Of a DNA stretch of 64,000 nt, positions 41,217 through 50,350 are shown piece after piece. The position numbers and the translations under genes are program-made. Origin of the DNA: Bacteroidota bacterium (GTDB lineage Bacteria > Bacteroidota > Bacteroidia > Bacteroidales > PUMT01); the NCBI GenBank assembly GCA_003554865.1, contig PWHJ01000122.1:122398-186397 (forward strand), written 5' to 3'. A model generated the notes under the pieces. That model was not told the DNA's origin. It searched no databases and was given only the letters and a program-made list of their open reading frames with translations. Positions within the stretch are counted from its first letter, which is position 1; every line of letters begins with the position of its first letter.

Positions 41217-41864
41217 TTATTTGGCGGATACCTGTCTTTTCTTTTTATCTTCGACTACCACCTCATCCCCAATATGTTTATCGATCAGGTTTATTCCCTC
41301 TGGTGTTGCCAGACCACGGGTAAAAGTCAGCACCATATTCCTGAAAACCTCAGTTAATGAAAATTTTTCCGGCGGGAAAACCTCTTCATCCGACAAAATA
41401 TTCAGCTGTTCAATAATAATGCAGGCGACTATATCCACATTTATGTCATTGCGGTAAAATCCCTCTTCAATTCCCTTATCCAGCATTATTTTTATGATAT
41501 TGTAACTGTTTACATTGTAAAGCTCGATTTTTTCTCTCCAGATATTGGGATACAGTCTTCTGAGATCACTGAAAAAAAGAGGATTGACCGCCCGAAGCAC
41601 TTCTGTTCCCTTAGCCAGAAATGCAATTACTGTCTTAACAATATTATTGCTTTCCCTTAAAATTTTTTCATTTTCTTCACTTTGTTTTTCAATATCATAA
41701 TCCAGACAACTGCGGATTAACTCATCTTTATTGGTGAAGTATTCATAAATGGTACGCTTGGAGATACCCATACACCTTGCAATATCATCCATTTTTACCT
41801 TCTTTATGCCCTCTTTCAAAAAAAGTGCACCCGCAGTTTCAATAATGTTAATTCTCACATCCAT
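41217..41864 (-). CDS. TetR/AcrR family transcriptional regulator
   Basis: IIETAGALFLKEGIKKVKMDDIARCMGISKRTIYEYFTNKDELI; start at MDVRINI. Confidence 0.93.
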   Translation of the reverse strand: MDVRINIIETAGALFLKEGIKKVKMDDIARCMGISKRTIYEYFTNKDELIRSCLDYDIEKQSEENEKILRESNNIVKTVIAFLAKGTEVLRAVNPLFFSDLRRLYPNIWREKIELYNVNSYNIIKIMLDKGIEEGFYRNDINVDIVACIIIEQLNILSDEEVFPPEKFSLTEVFRNMVLTFTRGLATPEGINLIDKHIGDEVVVEDKKKRQVSAK

Positions 41865-41888
41865 TGCTGTTATTTTAAAAGTTGGGTG

Positions 41889-41920
41889 CAAAAGTAAGTT
41901 AAAACTATTTTAATTACAAA
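41889..41920 (-). promoter_or_regulatory. Promoter of the TetR/RND operon
   Basis: On minus strand TTTG, 20-bp spacer, TACTTTTG (+ strand CAAAAGTA 41889-41896; CAAA 41917-41920). Confidence 0.6.
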
Positions 41921-42099
41921 AGTTTTCGACAAAAACTTAAGTTAAAAAATCTTAATGGCAATCTGTAAATTAATTAGTTATTACAACCTGGAGTTGTTGG
42001 AGTTAAAAAAAGAGGTGTTTTTGTAACATAGTTAAAACACTGCCGTAAACTTGTAAAAATCTATGGATTAATTATACAAAAACCCTTAATGTGTATGTC

Positions 42100-42243
42100 A
42101 TGAAATTAAAAAGAGTGCTGATATTTATTGCAATAACTATTTCAATGGGATTACTTATGTCTTCATGTTACTTTAACCGCCCGGTATGTCCTGCATATGC
42201 CGAATCAGCTGAATCAGAGCAGATTGAAAATGAGGCCACGTAA
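42100..42243 (+). CDS. Small 47-aa putative lipoprotein
   Basis: MKLKRVLIFIAITISMGLLMSSCYFNRPVCPAYAESAESEQIENEAT; lipobox LMSSC; below the size cut-off of the ORF track. Confidence 0.65.
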   Translation: MKLKRVLIFIAITISMGLLMSSCYFNRPVCPAYAESAESEQIENEAT

Positions 42244-42254
42244 CACATTAGCGA

Positions 42255-42674
42255 TTAGTTGGTTATATACAATACTCCGCCTGAAACATAAGTTCTGTAT
42301 TTCTTCAGTGGTCTGCTTGCCGGACTGCGATCCGGTGAACCGCAAGTTACAACAAACCTCGAATTACAGCAGGGGCAAACCGCAAAAAGGTTATCTTCCA
42401 ATTTAACTATGCAGTTGTGTGAGGGTTCATACGGACATGTACGATCGTAGGCCTTGAAAACGTTATCGGGTTCCCGGTAAATAATAATTCCGTTCAACCC
42501 TCCGTTTATTGTGTCAGAGCTCCCTACACCAAGATGAGCAAGGTCGGTATGTATGTCAAGGCGAATGTCGACCTTTACATAAGGAAACCAATCGTCTCCA
42601 TCATCACATGAAATAAAAAAAACAGGGATTAATAAAAAAAATAAAATATTTATTATTTTTGCTATAAGTGTCAA
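42255..42674 (-). CDS. Rieske-like lipoprotein with altered cluster ligands
   Basis: Lipobox FFISCDDGDD; TCPYEPSHNC and VCPCCNSRFVVT in place of CxH / CPCHGS. Confidence 0.7.
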   Translation of the reverse strand: MTLIAKIINILFFLLIPVFFISCDDGDDWFPYVKVDIRLDIHTDLAHLGVGSSDTINGGLNGIIIYREPDNVFKAYDRTCPYEPSHNCIVKLEDNLFAVCPCCNSRFVVTCGSPDRSPASRPLKKYRTYVSGGVLYITN

Positions 42675-42780
42675 GATGCCGAAAGTTTAAAAACTGTACT
42701 AAATTAAGGCTTTTTAATTACAATGCTTACTTTAGGAACGGTTTTTTTTATTATATTGCTTAAACTTTACCGCTTAAAAT

Positions 42781-43206
42781 ATGGAAGGATTAGTTGAGAG
42801 TCTTATTTATCTTTTAATTGCCGTTGTAGTGCTTGTTATGAGCATGAAAGGTGGCAAAAAGAAGGAGCCCGCTGTGGAAACAACGGAGGAGTATCCAGCA
42901 GGAGATGATGTATATGAGCCTGCCGTAGAAAAGCAGAAGCCTCAAACTGTTAAGCAGCCGGTTACTTCAGCCCCAAAGGGTGAGAAAGAATCGCCCTGGA
43001 TAAGCGATAAGGAAGCCAAGGATTCAGTATTGGATGCCGAATCAGTACTGAAGGAAGCAAACACTAATCCCATTGCACAAAAGGAAGTGCAGGAGGAAGA
43101 CTCGAAAGATCACTACGGAGAAAATAAAAAGAAACGGCAAGTATTCGAATTCGATTTAAAAAAAGCTGTTATTTACAATGCCCTGCTTGATCGCCAGGAG
43201 TACTGA
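42781..43206 (+). CDS. Hypothetical membrane-anchored acidic protein
   Basis: N-terminal TM LVESLIYLLIAVVVLVMSM followed by charged low-complexity region. Confidence 0.65.
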   Translation: MEGLVESLIYLLIAVVVLVMSMKGGKKKEPAVETTEEYPAGDDVYEPAVEKQKPQTVKQPVTSAPKGEKESPWISDKEAKDSVLDAESVLKEANTNPIAQKEVQEEDSKDHYGENKKKRQVFEFDLKKAVIYNALLDRQEY

Positions 43207-43420
43207 AACTCTTCATTTTCCCTGATTTTCTTTATATATATAAATCCATTTAACCCAATTTAACTATTATTTTAAGGTCGTAAAAAACAACTGTTAAGCA
43301 TTTTATTTGCTTTAAGTGACGATTTACTTATTTTTTAAGTAAAAAAAACAATTTTATCTTAATCAGAAGAGGTTACAGTGTGCAAAGCACTTTTTTATTT
43401 AAATAACAAAAAAAATAAAA

Positions 43421-43894
43421 ATGAACAAAGTTTCTTATTTAACACAGGAGGGATTGTCAAAGCTGAAGGCTGAACTGGATCATCTGAAAAATGTTGAGCG
43501 CCCCTCCATATCCAGAGAGATAAGTGAAGCCAGAGAAAAGGGAGATCTGTCTGAAAACGCTGAATACAATGCTGCAAAGGAAGCTCAGGCCATGCTGGAG
43601 TTAAAAATATCAAAGCTTGAGGACAGCATTGCAAATGCAAGAGTTATTGACGAATCTTTGATAGACCTGAACAAAGTTCAGATCTTTAACAGGGTTAAGA
43701 TCGCCAACAAGAAAAACAATGCCATAATGGAATATGTCATTGTGTCGGAAAGTGAAGCTGACCTGAAAGCAGGCAAACTTTCAGTCACCACCCCCATTGC
43801 AAGAGGACTTCTGGGTAAGAAAGTGGGAGATGTGGTTAAAATAAACGTGCCCTCCGGTACCGTTGAAATCGAGATACTTGAAATATCACGATAA
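43421..43894 (+). CDS. greA: Transcription elongation factor GreA
   Basis: LTQEGLSKLKAELDHLK, AREKGDLSENAEYNAAKE. Confidence 0.97.
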   Translation: MNKVSYLTQEGLSKLKAELDHLKNVERPSISREISEAREKGDLSENAEYNAAKEAQAMLELKISKLEDSIANARVIDESLIDLNKVQIFNRVKIANKKNNAIMEYVIVSESEADLKAGKLSVTTPIARGLLGKKVGDVVKINVPSGTVEIEILEISR

Positions 43895-43910
43895 TCTTAA
43901 ATATTACAAT

Positions 43911-44303
43911 ATGTCAACATTATTTACCAGGATCATCAAAGGGGAGCTTCCCTCCTACAAAATTGCAGAAGATGACAATTATTTTGCATTTTTAGATATA
44001 TATCCGCTGGCAAAAGGACATACCCTGGTTATCCCCAAAAAAGAGATTGATTATATATTTGATCTTGACGACGAGACCCTGGCCGGAATTAACGTATTTG
44101 CCAAGGGTATTGCCAAAGCAATCGAAAAATCAGTTCCCTGCAGGCGTGTGGGAATTGCAGTGCTCGGACTTGAAATTCCTCACGCACACATTCACCTAAT
44201 ACCCATTAATAAACTGGAAGATATAAACTTTGGGCGCCCCAAGCTTAAGCTTTCAGAAAAAGAATTGGATGATATTGCGGGAAAAATCAGGAATAATCTT
44301 TAA
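43911..44303 (+). CDS. HIT family protein
   Basis: LFTRIIKGELPSYKIAEDD, HAHIHLIPI; start at MSTLFTRI. Confidence 0.95.
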   Translation: MSTLFTRIIKGELPSYKIAEDDNYFAFLDIYPLAKGHTLVIPKKEIDYIFDLDDETLAGINVFAKGIAKAIEKSVPCRRVGIAVLGLEIPHAHIHLIPINKLEDINFGRPKLKLSEKELDDIAGKIRNNL

Positions 44304-44355
44304 ATATCTGTTCAAAACATTAAGATCAACCCTTTACAATTACATCTTATAAAAG

Positions 44356-44910
44356 TCACTTTTTCAATCTGTCCCTGTTTTTGTTAACATAATCCTTCCA
44401 GGTTTTATAGCCCGCCTTTGTTTCAGAAAAAGGGGAGCGGTAAAAGTGGCACAGGGCCGCTGCAAGTCCATCGGTAGCATCCAGATTGACAGGCAACTCA
44501 TCCATCTTTAACTGACGTTTTAAAACAGATGCAACTTGTTGCTTGGAGGAATTACCGTACCCTGTTATGGAAAGCTTTATTTTAAGAGGGGCATATTCAA
44601 ATATGGGTACAGAACGGTACAGGCCGGCAGCCATAGCCACTCCCTGAGCTCTGCCCAGCTTAAGCATTGACTGTACATTCCTGCCGTAAAATGGAGACTC
44701 TATAGCAATTTCATCGGGAAGATACTGATCTATAAGCTGCAATGTGCGTTCAAAAATCTTTTTAAGTTTTAGGGGATGATCCTGCAATTTGGCCAGATCT
44801 ATATATCCGAGGGTTACAACCTCAGGCACACCTGCGGTTTCCCTTATAACTCCGTATCCCATGATAGTTGTACCGGGATCTATCCCCAATATTACTCTTT
44901 CATTTTCCAA
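44356..44910 (-). CDS. ruvC: Crossover junction endodeoxyribonuclease RuvC
   Basis: ILGIDPGTTIMGYGVI, IAIESPFYGRNVQSMLKLGRAQGVAM, DATDGLAAALCH. Confidence 0.96.
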   Translation of the reverse strand: MENERVILGIDPGTTIMGYGVIRETAGVPEVVTLGYIDLAKLQDHPLKLKKIFERTLQLIDQYLPDEIAIESPFYGRNVQSMLKLGRAQGVAMAAGLYRSVPIFEYAPLKIKLSITGYGNSSKQQVASVLKRQLKMDELPVNLDATDGLAAALCHFYRSPFSETKAGYKTWKDYVNKNRDRLKK

Positions 44911-44970
44911 GCAAACTTCCGTTTTTATTGTTCAACTTACCTGCTCCTAAACAGAAATCATGGATAATTC

Positions 44971-46266
44971 CTAATGTGCACCGATGATCCTGCGCATCCC
45001 CCTCATCTGCAACATTGGTTGATGGTAAAAATCAAGCATCTTGGTAGCGGGAGAGAGGGAAAAAGTTCCTGTCTCTATATAATTCAATGCTTCCCTGAGG
45101 CTAAGTTCTTCGGGATCACCAAACATTCTGCTCAGATCATCATCAACGTATCCATCGGCCGGCAATCCGTCAAAATACTCCCCCTCACCGTTGGCATTGA
45201 CTATCTTAAAGGTAATGGGAACAAAGGCATATTCCCTGTAATACCAGCTGTTCATTCCCATAGGCTTTCCTGAAGTATTGTTCCCTACAACCACTACAGG
45301 CAAATAGGGTTTCAACCCGTTAATAACCATCTCACTGGCCGAGGCAGTTGAACGGGTGGAAATAACTACAAGCTCTTCAATATTTAAAGGATAATCGGGG
45401 ACCTTGAAACTGTCAATAAAATTGCTTTCGCTTTGCTGATCATTGTAGACATATTCTGTAAAAGACTGATCTATAACCGAAGACCCGCCAATGGTCGAAG
45501 CTATGTAATTGGCAACATCTGTCTGGCCACCGGAATTATACCTCAAATCCAGTATCAAATTATCAATACCTTCCTCCAGAAAATAGGAAAAAACAGTGTC
45601 TGCCTCGTCCCGGGAGGGGCCTGTAAAGCCTTTGTAAACAATGTAGCCGGTTTTCCGCCCCCCATGTTCAAACACCTCCTTATGCAACACGGAATTCATT
45701 ATTATTTCTTTCTTTTCATCAGTTACATCAACAATATCATTACCGGGGGAAATAAACCTGAAACTATTTGTAATACCTACATCATTGGGTCCCAAAAGTT
45801 CATTAATATTTGTGTTTCGCGATATCTGACGGTCATTAATTCTTTCAATTATCCAGCTGCGACGCACCCCAAATTCGAAAAGAGCTGTATTTTCAAATAC
45901 AAAGGTGACCCTGAGATTATCCTGAGCATCCCACCCGCTGCCAAATCCATGCCCAATAAATTTCGAATCCCTGTAGTAAGACTCAAACTCTTCCCTTGTA
46001 GTGACAAAACTCCACGGGTCTTTGCTGTAACGTACCGCTTCCAGAACCCGGTAAGGAGACTGGTAAACGGAGGGATCAATGTCGGGCATCTTGTCATACC
46101 AAAAATACCAGTCTTTCATCAGATCGAGAAAAGTAGTGTTGTCAACAACCCTTTGATCATAATCATTATCATTGTCATCTTTCCTGCAGGAAGCAACAAA
46201 AAGCAAAGCTCCAACAAGAACAGACAGGGTAAGCTGTCTGAAAAAGGGCAAAAATGAATTTTGCAT
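44971..46266 (-). CDS. S41 family (C-terminal processing) peptidase, lipoprotein
   Basis: Lipobox LFVASCRKDD; NLILDLRYNSGGQTDVANYIAS; STRSTASASEMVINGLKP. Confidence 0.92.
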   Translation of the reverse strand: MQNSFLPFFRQLTLSVLVGALLFVASCRKDDNDNDYDQRVVDNTTFLDLMKDWYFWYDKMPDIDPSVYQSPYRVLEAVRYSKDPWSFVTTREEFESYYRDSKFIGHGFGSGWDAQDNLRVTFVFENTALFEFGVRRSWIIERINDRQISRNTNINELLGPNDVGITNSFRFISPGNDIVDVTDEKKEIIMNSVLHKEVFEHGGRKTGYIVYKGFTGPSRDEADTVFSYFLEEGIDNLILDLRYNSGGQTDVANYIASTIGGSSVIDQSFTEYVYNDQQSESNFIDSFKVPDYPLNIEELVVISTRSTASASEMVINGLKPYLPVVVVGNNTSGKPMGMNSWYYREYAFVPITFKIVNANGEGEYFDGLPADGYVDDDLSRMFGDPEELSLREALNYIETGTFSLSPATKMLDFYHQPMLQMRGMRRIIGAH

Positions 46267-46395
46267 AACACAAGCTGGATTAATATGATTATTATGTTGA
46301 CTTGCCTGTTAATGCCAAAATACGATATTTAAAACGTTTTGACTTCAGGATTTGTTCATCATTTATACATATCTTTTTGTGAGTCTTTAGAATCA

Positions 46396-47310
46396 TTATA
46401 AACCACCTTTCCGTTTTTCAATCCTTTTCTGCATAAAAATTCCTCCGATTATAAAAAAAAGCCCCAAAAGAGTTGTCATATGTATATATTCATCCAGAAT
46501 AAGGCTAATAAGCAGCAACGCGAAGAACGGAGTAAGGTAAATCAAATTGCTTACCTTATCGGTCGAACTTGAAAACTGAAGGGCCTTCAGCCAGAAAACA
46601 AAAGTGAACCCCATCTCAAAAGCCCCTATATAAACTCCCCCAAAAACACCAAACATGGGGAAAGCCTCGAACCCAGAGACAGCAAACATAAGCAGCGTGG
46701 CAAATAAGGTAGCAAAAAAGAAATTCAAAAACAATTTTACAATCTCATTTCTTTGATCCCTTACATTGTATATCCAAAACAAAGCCCATACCAACGAGCT
46801 GCCAAGGGCAAGAAAAACACCCAGGGGATCTGAAAACTTCATGTCGAAGGGATCACCTTCGGACGAAATTAAATAAACACCGGCAAAACTGATCAACATT
46901 GCCAGCAGACTGTAAGGGGGTACTTTTTGCTTCAAAAGTGGCACTGACAGCAAAACAAGCATTATCGGCCAGGTAAAATTAAGTGGCTGAGCAATTTGAG
47001 CAGGCAAAATTGAATATGCTTTCAGTAAAATCACATAATAGAGGAAGGGATTCAAAAACCCCAAAAATGCCGAAAACATAAACTCTCTTTTGGTGGAGGT
47101 CAAAACTGCAGATATTTTACCCTGAATTGAGAGTATGCAAAACAGGATCAGGGTACTTGTCAGGGAAGCAAGGAAAACTATTTGTATAAAGCTTACATAA
47201 TCAAGGGTAAGCTTAAATGCGGACGCGGCAGTCGACCAGAACAATACTGAAAGAATGGCAAAAAAATATGCTTTGCCCTGATTTTTTTGGTGTTTGTTTT
47301 TCGTCATCAA
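46396..47310 (-). CDS. DMT/EamA family transporter
   Basis: Ten TM pattern with EamA repeats. Confidence 0.9.
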   Translation of the reverse strand: MMTKNKHQKNQGKAYFFAILSVLFWSTAASAFKLTLDYVSFIQIVFLASLTSTLILFCILSIQGKISAVLTSTKREFMFSAFLGFLNPFLYYVILLKAYSILPAQIAQPLNFTWPIMLVLLSVPLLKQKVPPYSLLAMLISFAGVYLISSEGDPFDMKFSDPLGVFLALGSSLVWALFWIYNVRDQRNEIVKLFLNFFFATLFATLLMFAVSGFEAFPMFGVFGGVYIGAFEMGFTFVFWLKALQFSSSTDKVSNLIYLTPFFALLLISLILDEYIHMTTLLGLFFIIGGIFMQKRIEKRKGGL

Positions 47311-47314
47311 CGAA

Positions 47315-48592
47315 TCATTGTCCGATCATTTCGAAACCGGTATATGGCAACAGTACTTCCGGAATTTTAATCCCCCCGGAAGTCTGGTTATTTTCAAGCA
47401 TTGCTGCCACCAGTCTTGGCAGCGCAAGAGCACTTCCGTTCAGAGTGTGAGCCAAAAGTGAATTTTTTTCACCTTCTTCCCTAAATCTGAGCTTTAACCT
47501 GTTGGCCTGGAAAGAAGTAAAATTTGAAACCGAGCTTACCTCAAGCCACCTTTCCTGTGCTGAGGAAAAAACCTCAAAATCATATGTTTTTGCAGCTGCA
47601 AAGCCCATATCCCCGCCACATAACAACATTATCCGGTAAGGAAGCTCAAGTTTGTTTAAAAGATATTCCACATAAGAGGTCATTTCCTCAAGAGCATCAT
47701 AAGATCTGTCGGGATGTTGAACCTGAACTATCTCCACCTTGTCAAACTGATGAAGGCGGTTCAATCCTTTTACATCCTTTCCGTAAGAACCCGCTTCTCT
47801 GCGAAAACAAGGAGTGTATGCTGATATTTTAATTGGCAGGTCGGAGGAGTTCAAAATGTTGCCCCGGAAAATATTTGTAAGGGGTACTTCGGCTGTAGGG
47901 ATAAGATACAGATTATCAGATGACACATGATACATCTGCCCTTCCTTGTCGGGCAACTGCCCTGTTGCAAACCCCGACTCCTCATTTACCAGAAGGGGAG
48001 GAAAATATTCTGTATAACCCTCTCTGGAAGCCTCATCCAGAAAAAACTCTATCAGTGCACGCTGAAGGCGGGAGCCCTTTCCTTTATATAGAGGAAAACC
48101 CGAGCCGGTTATTTTATTTCCAAGGTCAAAATCTATTATATCATATTTTTTAGCCAGATCCCAGTGTGCAAGAGCATTATTCCCAAGCCCCGGGAACTCC
48201 CCCCCGCTGCGCACCTCCACATTGTTCTCTTCACCGGTACCCCGGGGAACAGACTCATGCGGCACATTGGGAACTTGCACCAGCAGCTCATTTAATTTCT
48301 CCTCAATGTTGTTTAAATCTGCTGTGAGAGATCTTATCTCTTCCTTGATCTTTGCAGTTTGATCTTTAGCGGCATCGGCCTCATCTCTCTTCCCTTGCCT
48401 GAAATACTCTCCAATATCCCTGGAAATCCTGTTAAGTGAAGCTTTAAGTTCCTCCACCTTTGTAAGTTGAGCTCTCCTTTCAGAATCAAGCGAAATAATC
48501 TGATCAATAATAGCGGCGTCATTAAAATTTCTGACCGAGAGAAGATCTACAACAGCATCCCTGTTTTGGGAAATATATTTAACAGTTAGCAT
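47315..48592 (-). CDS. serS: Serine--tRNA ligase
   Basis: Class II motifs: IPTAEVPLTNIF, CFRREAGSYGKDVKGLNRLHQFDKVE, LNGSALALPRLVAAMLENNQ. Confidence 0.97.
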   Translation of the reverse strand: MLTVKYISQNRDAVVDLLSVRNFNDAAIIDQIISLDSERRAQLTKVEELKASLNRISRDIGEYFRQGKRDEADAAKDQTAKIKEEIRSLTADLNNIEEKLNELLVQVPNVPHESVPRGTGEENNVEVRSGGEFPGLGNNALAHWDLAKKYDIIDFDLGNKITGSGFPLYKGKGSRLQRALIEFFLDEASREGYTEYFPPLLVNEESGFATGQLPDKEGQMYHVSSDNLYLIPTAEVPLTNIFRGNILNSSDLPIKISAYTPCFRREAGSYGKDVKGLNRLHQFDKVEIVQVQHPDRSYDALEEMTSYVEYLLNKLELPYRIMLLCGGDMGFAAAKTYDFEVFSSAQERWLEVSSVSNFTSFQANRLKLRFREEGEKNSLLAHTLNGSALALPRLVAAMLENNQTSGGIKIPEVLLPYTGFEMIGQ

Positions 48593-48630
48593 AGGAAAGG
48601 GTTATAAAAAAAATTATGTGAATAAAAATA

Positions 48631-48676
48631 AAAAAATCTCCTGTAATAACACTAAAAATATTTAGCCCTACAGGAG
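48631..48676 (-). terminator. Terminator after rpmA
   Basis: CTCCTGTA..TACAGGAG stem; on minus followed by a T-run. Confidence 0.75.
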
Positions 48677-48698
48677 ACTTGACTAAAGCCTGAAAAAT

Positions 48699-48959
48699 CT
48701 ATTCACTCACAGGGTCAACCTGAACCACTGACTTGTCGCCCCTTGTTCTTTTAAACATTACCTTACCGTCAACGAGTGAAAATAGGGTATGATCCTTGCC
48801 CATTCCTACATTGAGGCCCGGGTAATGCTTTGTTCCGCGCTGACGTACAATTATATTGCCTGCCTTGACTCTGCCTCCTCCGAATATTTTAACTCCAAGG
48901 CGTTTGCTTTCCGAGTCGCGGCCATTTCTCGAACTGCCTGATGCTTTCTTATGTGCCAT
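48699..48959 (-). CDS. rpmA: 50S ribosomal protein L27
   Basis: [28 protein letters not shown]. Confidence 0.97.
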   Translation of the reverse strand: MAHKKASGSSRNGRDSESKRLGVKIFGGGRVKAGNIIVRQRGTKHYPGLNVGMGKDHTLFSLVDGKVMFKRTRGDKSVVQVDPVSE

Positions 48960-49020
48960 GGTATCCTGATTTATTTTTTTTAACCTTCCTACTGTATAAA
49001 CTGCAAAATACAATACAGTA

Positions 49021-49332
49021 TTATGCAACAATCTCCTCTATCTGGATCTGAGTAAGGTATTGACGATGTCCGGTCAACTTCTTGTATCCCTTTCTTCTCT
49101 TCTTTTTGAATATTTCAACCTTGTCTCCTTTCAAGTGCTCCAGAATCTTGGCTTTCACCAATGCATCCTTTACAACCGGTTTTCCAACTTTGACCTTACC
49201 ATTGTTGTCAACCAGCAACACCTTGTCTAAGTCAACCTGTGAGCCTTCCTCGCCTTCAAGACGATGAACGTAAAGCCTGGCATCTTTTTCAACCTTGAAC
49301 TGCTGTCCTGCTATATCTACTATTGCATACAT
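49021..49332 (-). CDS. rplU: 50S ribosomal protein L21
   Basis: [50 protein letters not shown]. Confidence 0.97.
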   Translation of the reverse strand: MYAIVDIAGQQFKVEKDARLYVHRLEGEEGSQVDLDKVLLVDNNGKVKVGKPVVKDALVKAKILEHLKGDKVEIFKKKRRKGYKKLTGHRQYLTQIQIEEIVA

Positions 49333-49370
49333 CTGTTTAGCCGTTACTGTGTTATTAAAGTTTGGGAGTG

Positions 49371-49401
49371 CAAAAGTAAAAAAGTTTTAACTAATTCCAA
49401 A
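49371..49401 (-). promoter_or_regulatory. Promoter of rplU-rpmA
   Basis: On minus strand TTTG, about 20-bp spacer, TACTTTTG. Confidence 0.6.
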
Positions 49402-49737
49402 CTTTTTTAAGCTCAAAAACCAAAGGGCACCCCCTGGCAGCTCGTTTTTACCTGCAGGCAAACAGTGTAATGGCTAGTTTTGCCAATATTAAGGGGAAAG
49501 AGAAAATATCTTATTTAATGTATGAAACTGTTTTCGTTTCTTAAATACATTTATAAATTTACATTTGATTATAAAAAGGTGAATTTGATTTGCCGCTTAC
49601 GCGGCAGCCTCAATTTTACAATTTTTCCGGAATGCTTAAATAATTACACGGGAACCGGGTATGATCAAAAGTAATTGTTATTTTTGTGTAAACAGAGATA
49701 TTTAAAAATACCGGTTTTCTATTTATCTTTTTCAGTT

Positions 49738-50349
49738 ATGAGCAAAATAAAGTTGAATGTCCTTGGAATATCATACAGCCAGACTCAGTCTGGAGCATAC
49801 GCACTTGTTCTGGCAGAAGAAAACGGAGAGCGCAGAATCCCGATCATTATCGGGGGCTTTGAAGCCCAGGCCATAGCCATTCAACTGGAAGGGCTAAAGC
49901 CTCCGCGTCCACTTACCCACGATCTGTTTTTGAGTTTCGCCTCAGCTTTTAGCATTTCAATAGTTGAAGTCAATATATACAAGCTTGAAGAGGGTGTTTT
50001 TTATTCCAGGCTTATATGCGAGGACGGAGAAAAGCAAGTAACGGTTGACGCCCGTACCAGCGACGCCATAGCTCTGGCCCTCAGGTTTAAATGTTCGGTT
50101 TACACAACTGAAGATATTCTTTCAAAATCGGGCATAGTTATAGAGCAGGAAGAAACAAAAGAAGGGGAGTCTTCCGCCAAATCCCAATTTTTTTCTGGCA
50201 CCTCACAAAAATCGCACAAAGCTGGCGACGAGCTTCGTGATTTTACCATTACCGAGTTAAAAGAAATGCTTCAGGAGGCGGTAAAAAATGAAAATTACGA
50301 AAGAGCTTCCGAGATAAGGGACGAAATTAACCGCAGGAAAAAAAAGTAA
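49738..50349 (+). CDS. Bifunctional nuclease family protein (DUF151) with C-terminal UVR motif
   Basis: MSKIKLNVLGISYSQTQSGAYALVLAEENGERRIPIIIGGFEAQAIAI; ELKEMLQEAVKNENYERASEIRDEINRR. Confidence 0.92.
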   Translation: MSKIKLNVLGISYSQTQSGAYALVLAEENGERRIPIIIGGFEAQAIAIQLEGLKPPRPLTHDLFLSFASAFSISIVEVNIYKLEEGVFYSRLICEDGEKQVTVDARTSDAIALALRFKCSVYTTEDILSKSGIVIEQEETKEGESSAKSQFFSGTSQKSHKAGDELRDFTITELKEMLQEAVKNENYERASEIRDEINRRKKK

Positions 50350-50350
50350 C

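Noticed and set aside
45433-46257. 274-aa plus-strand ORF opposite the S41 peptidase
   Set aside because: Antisense; the S41 peptidase has a lipobox and catalytic motif, the shadow ORF has none.
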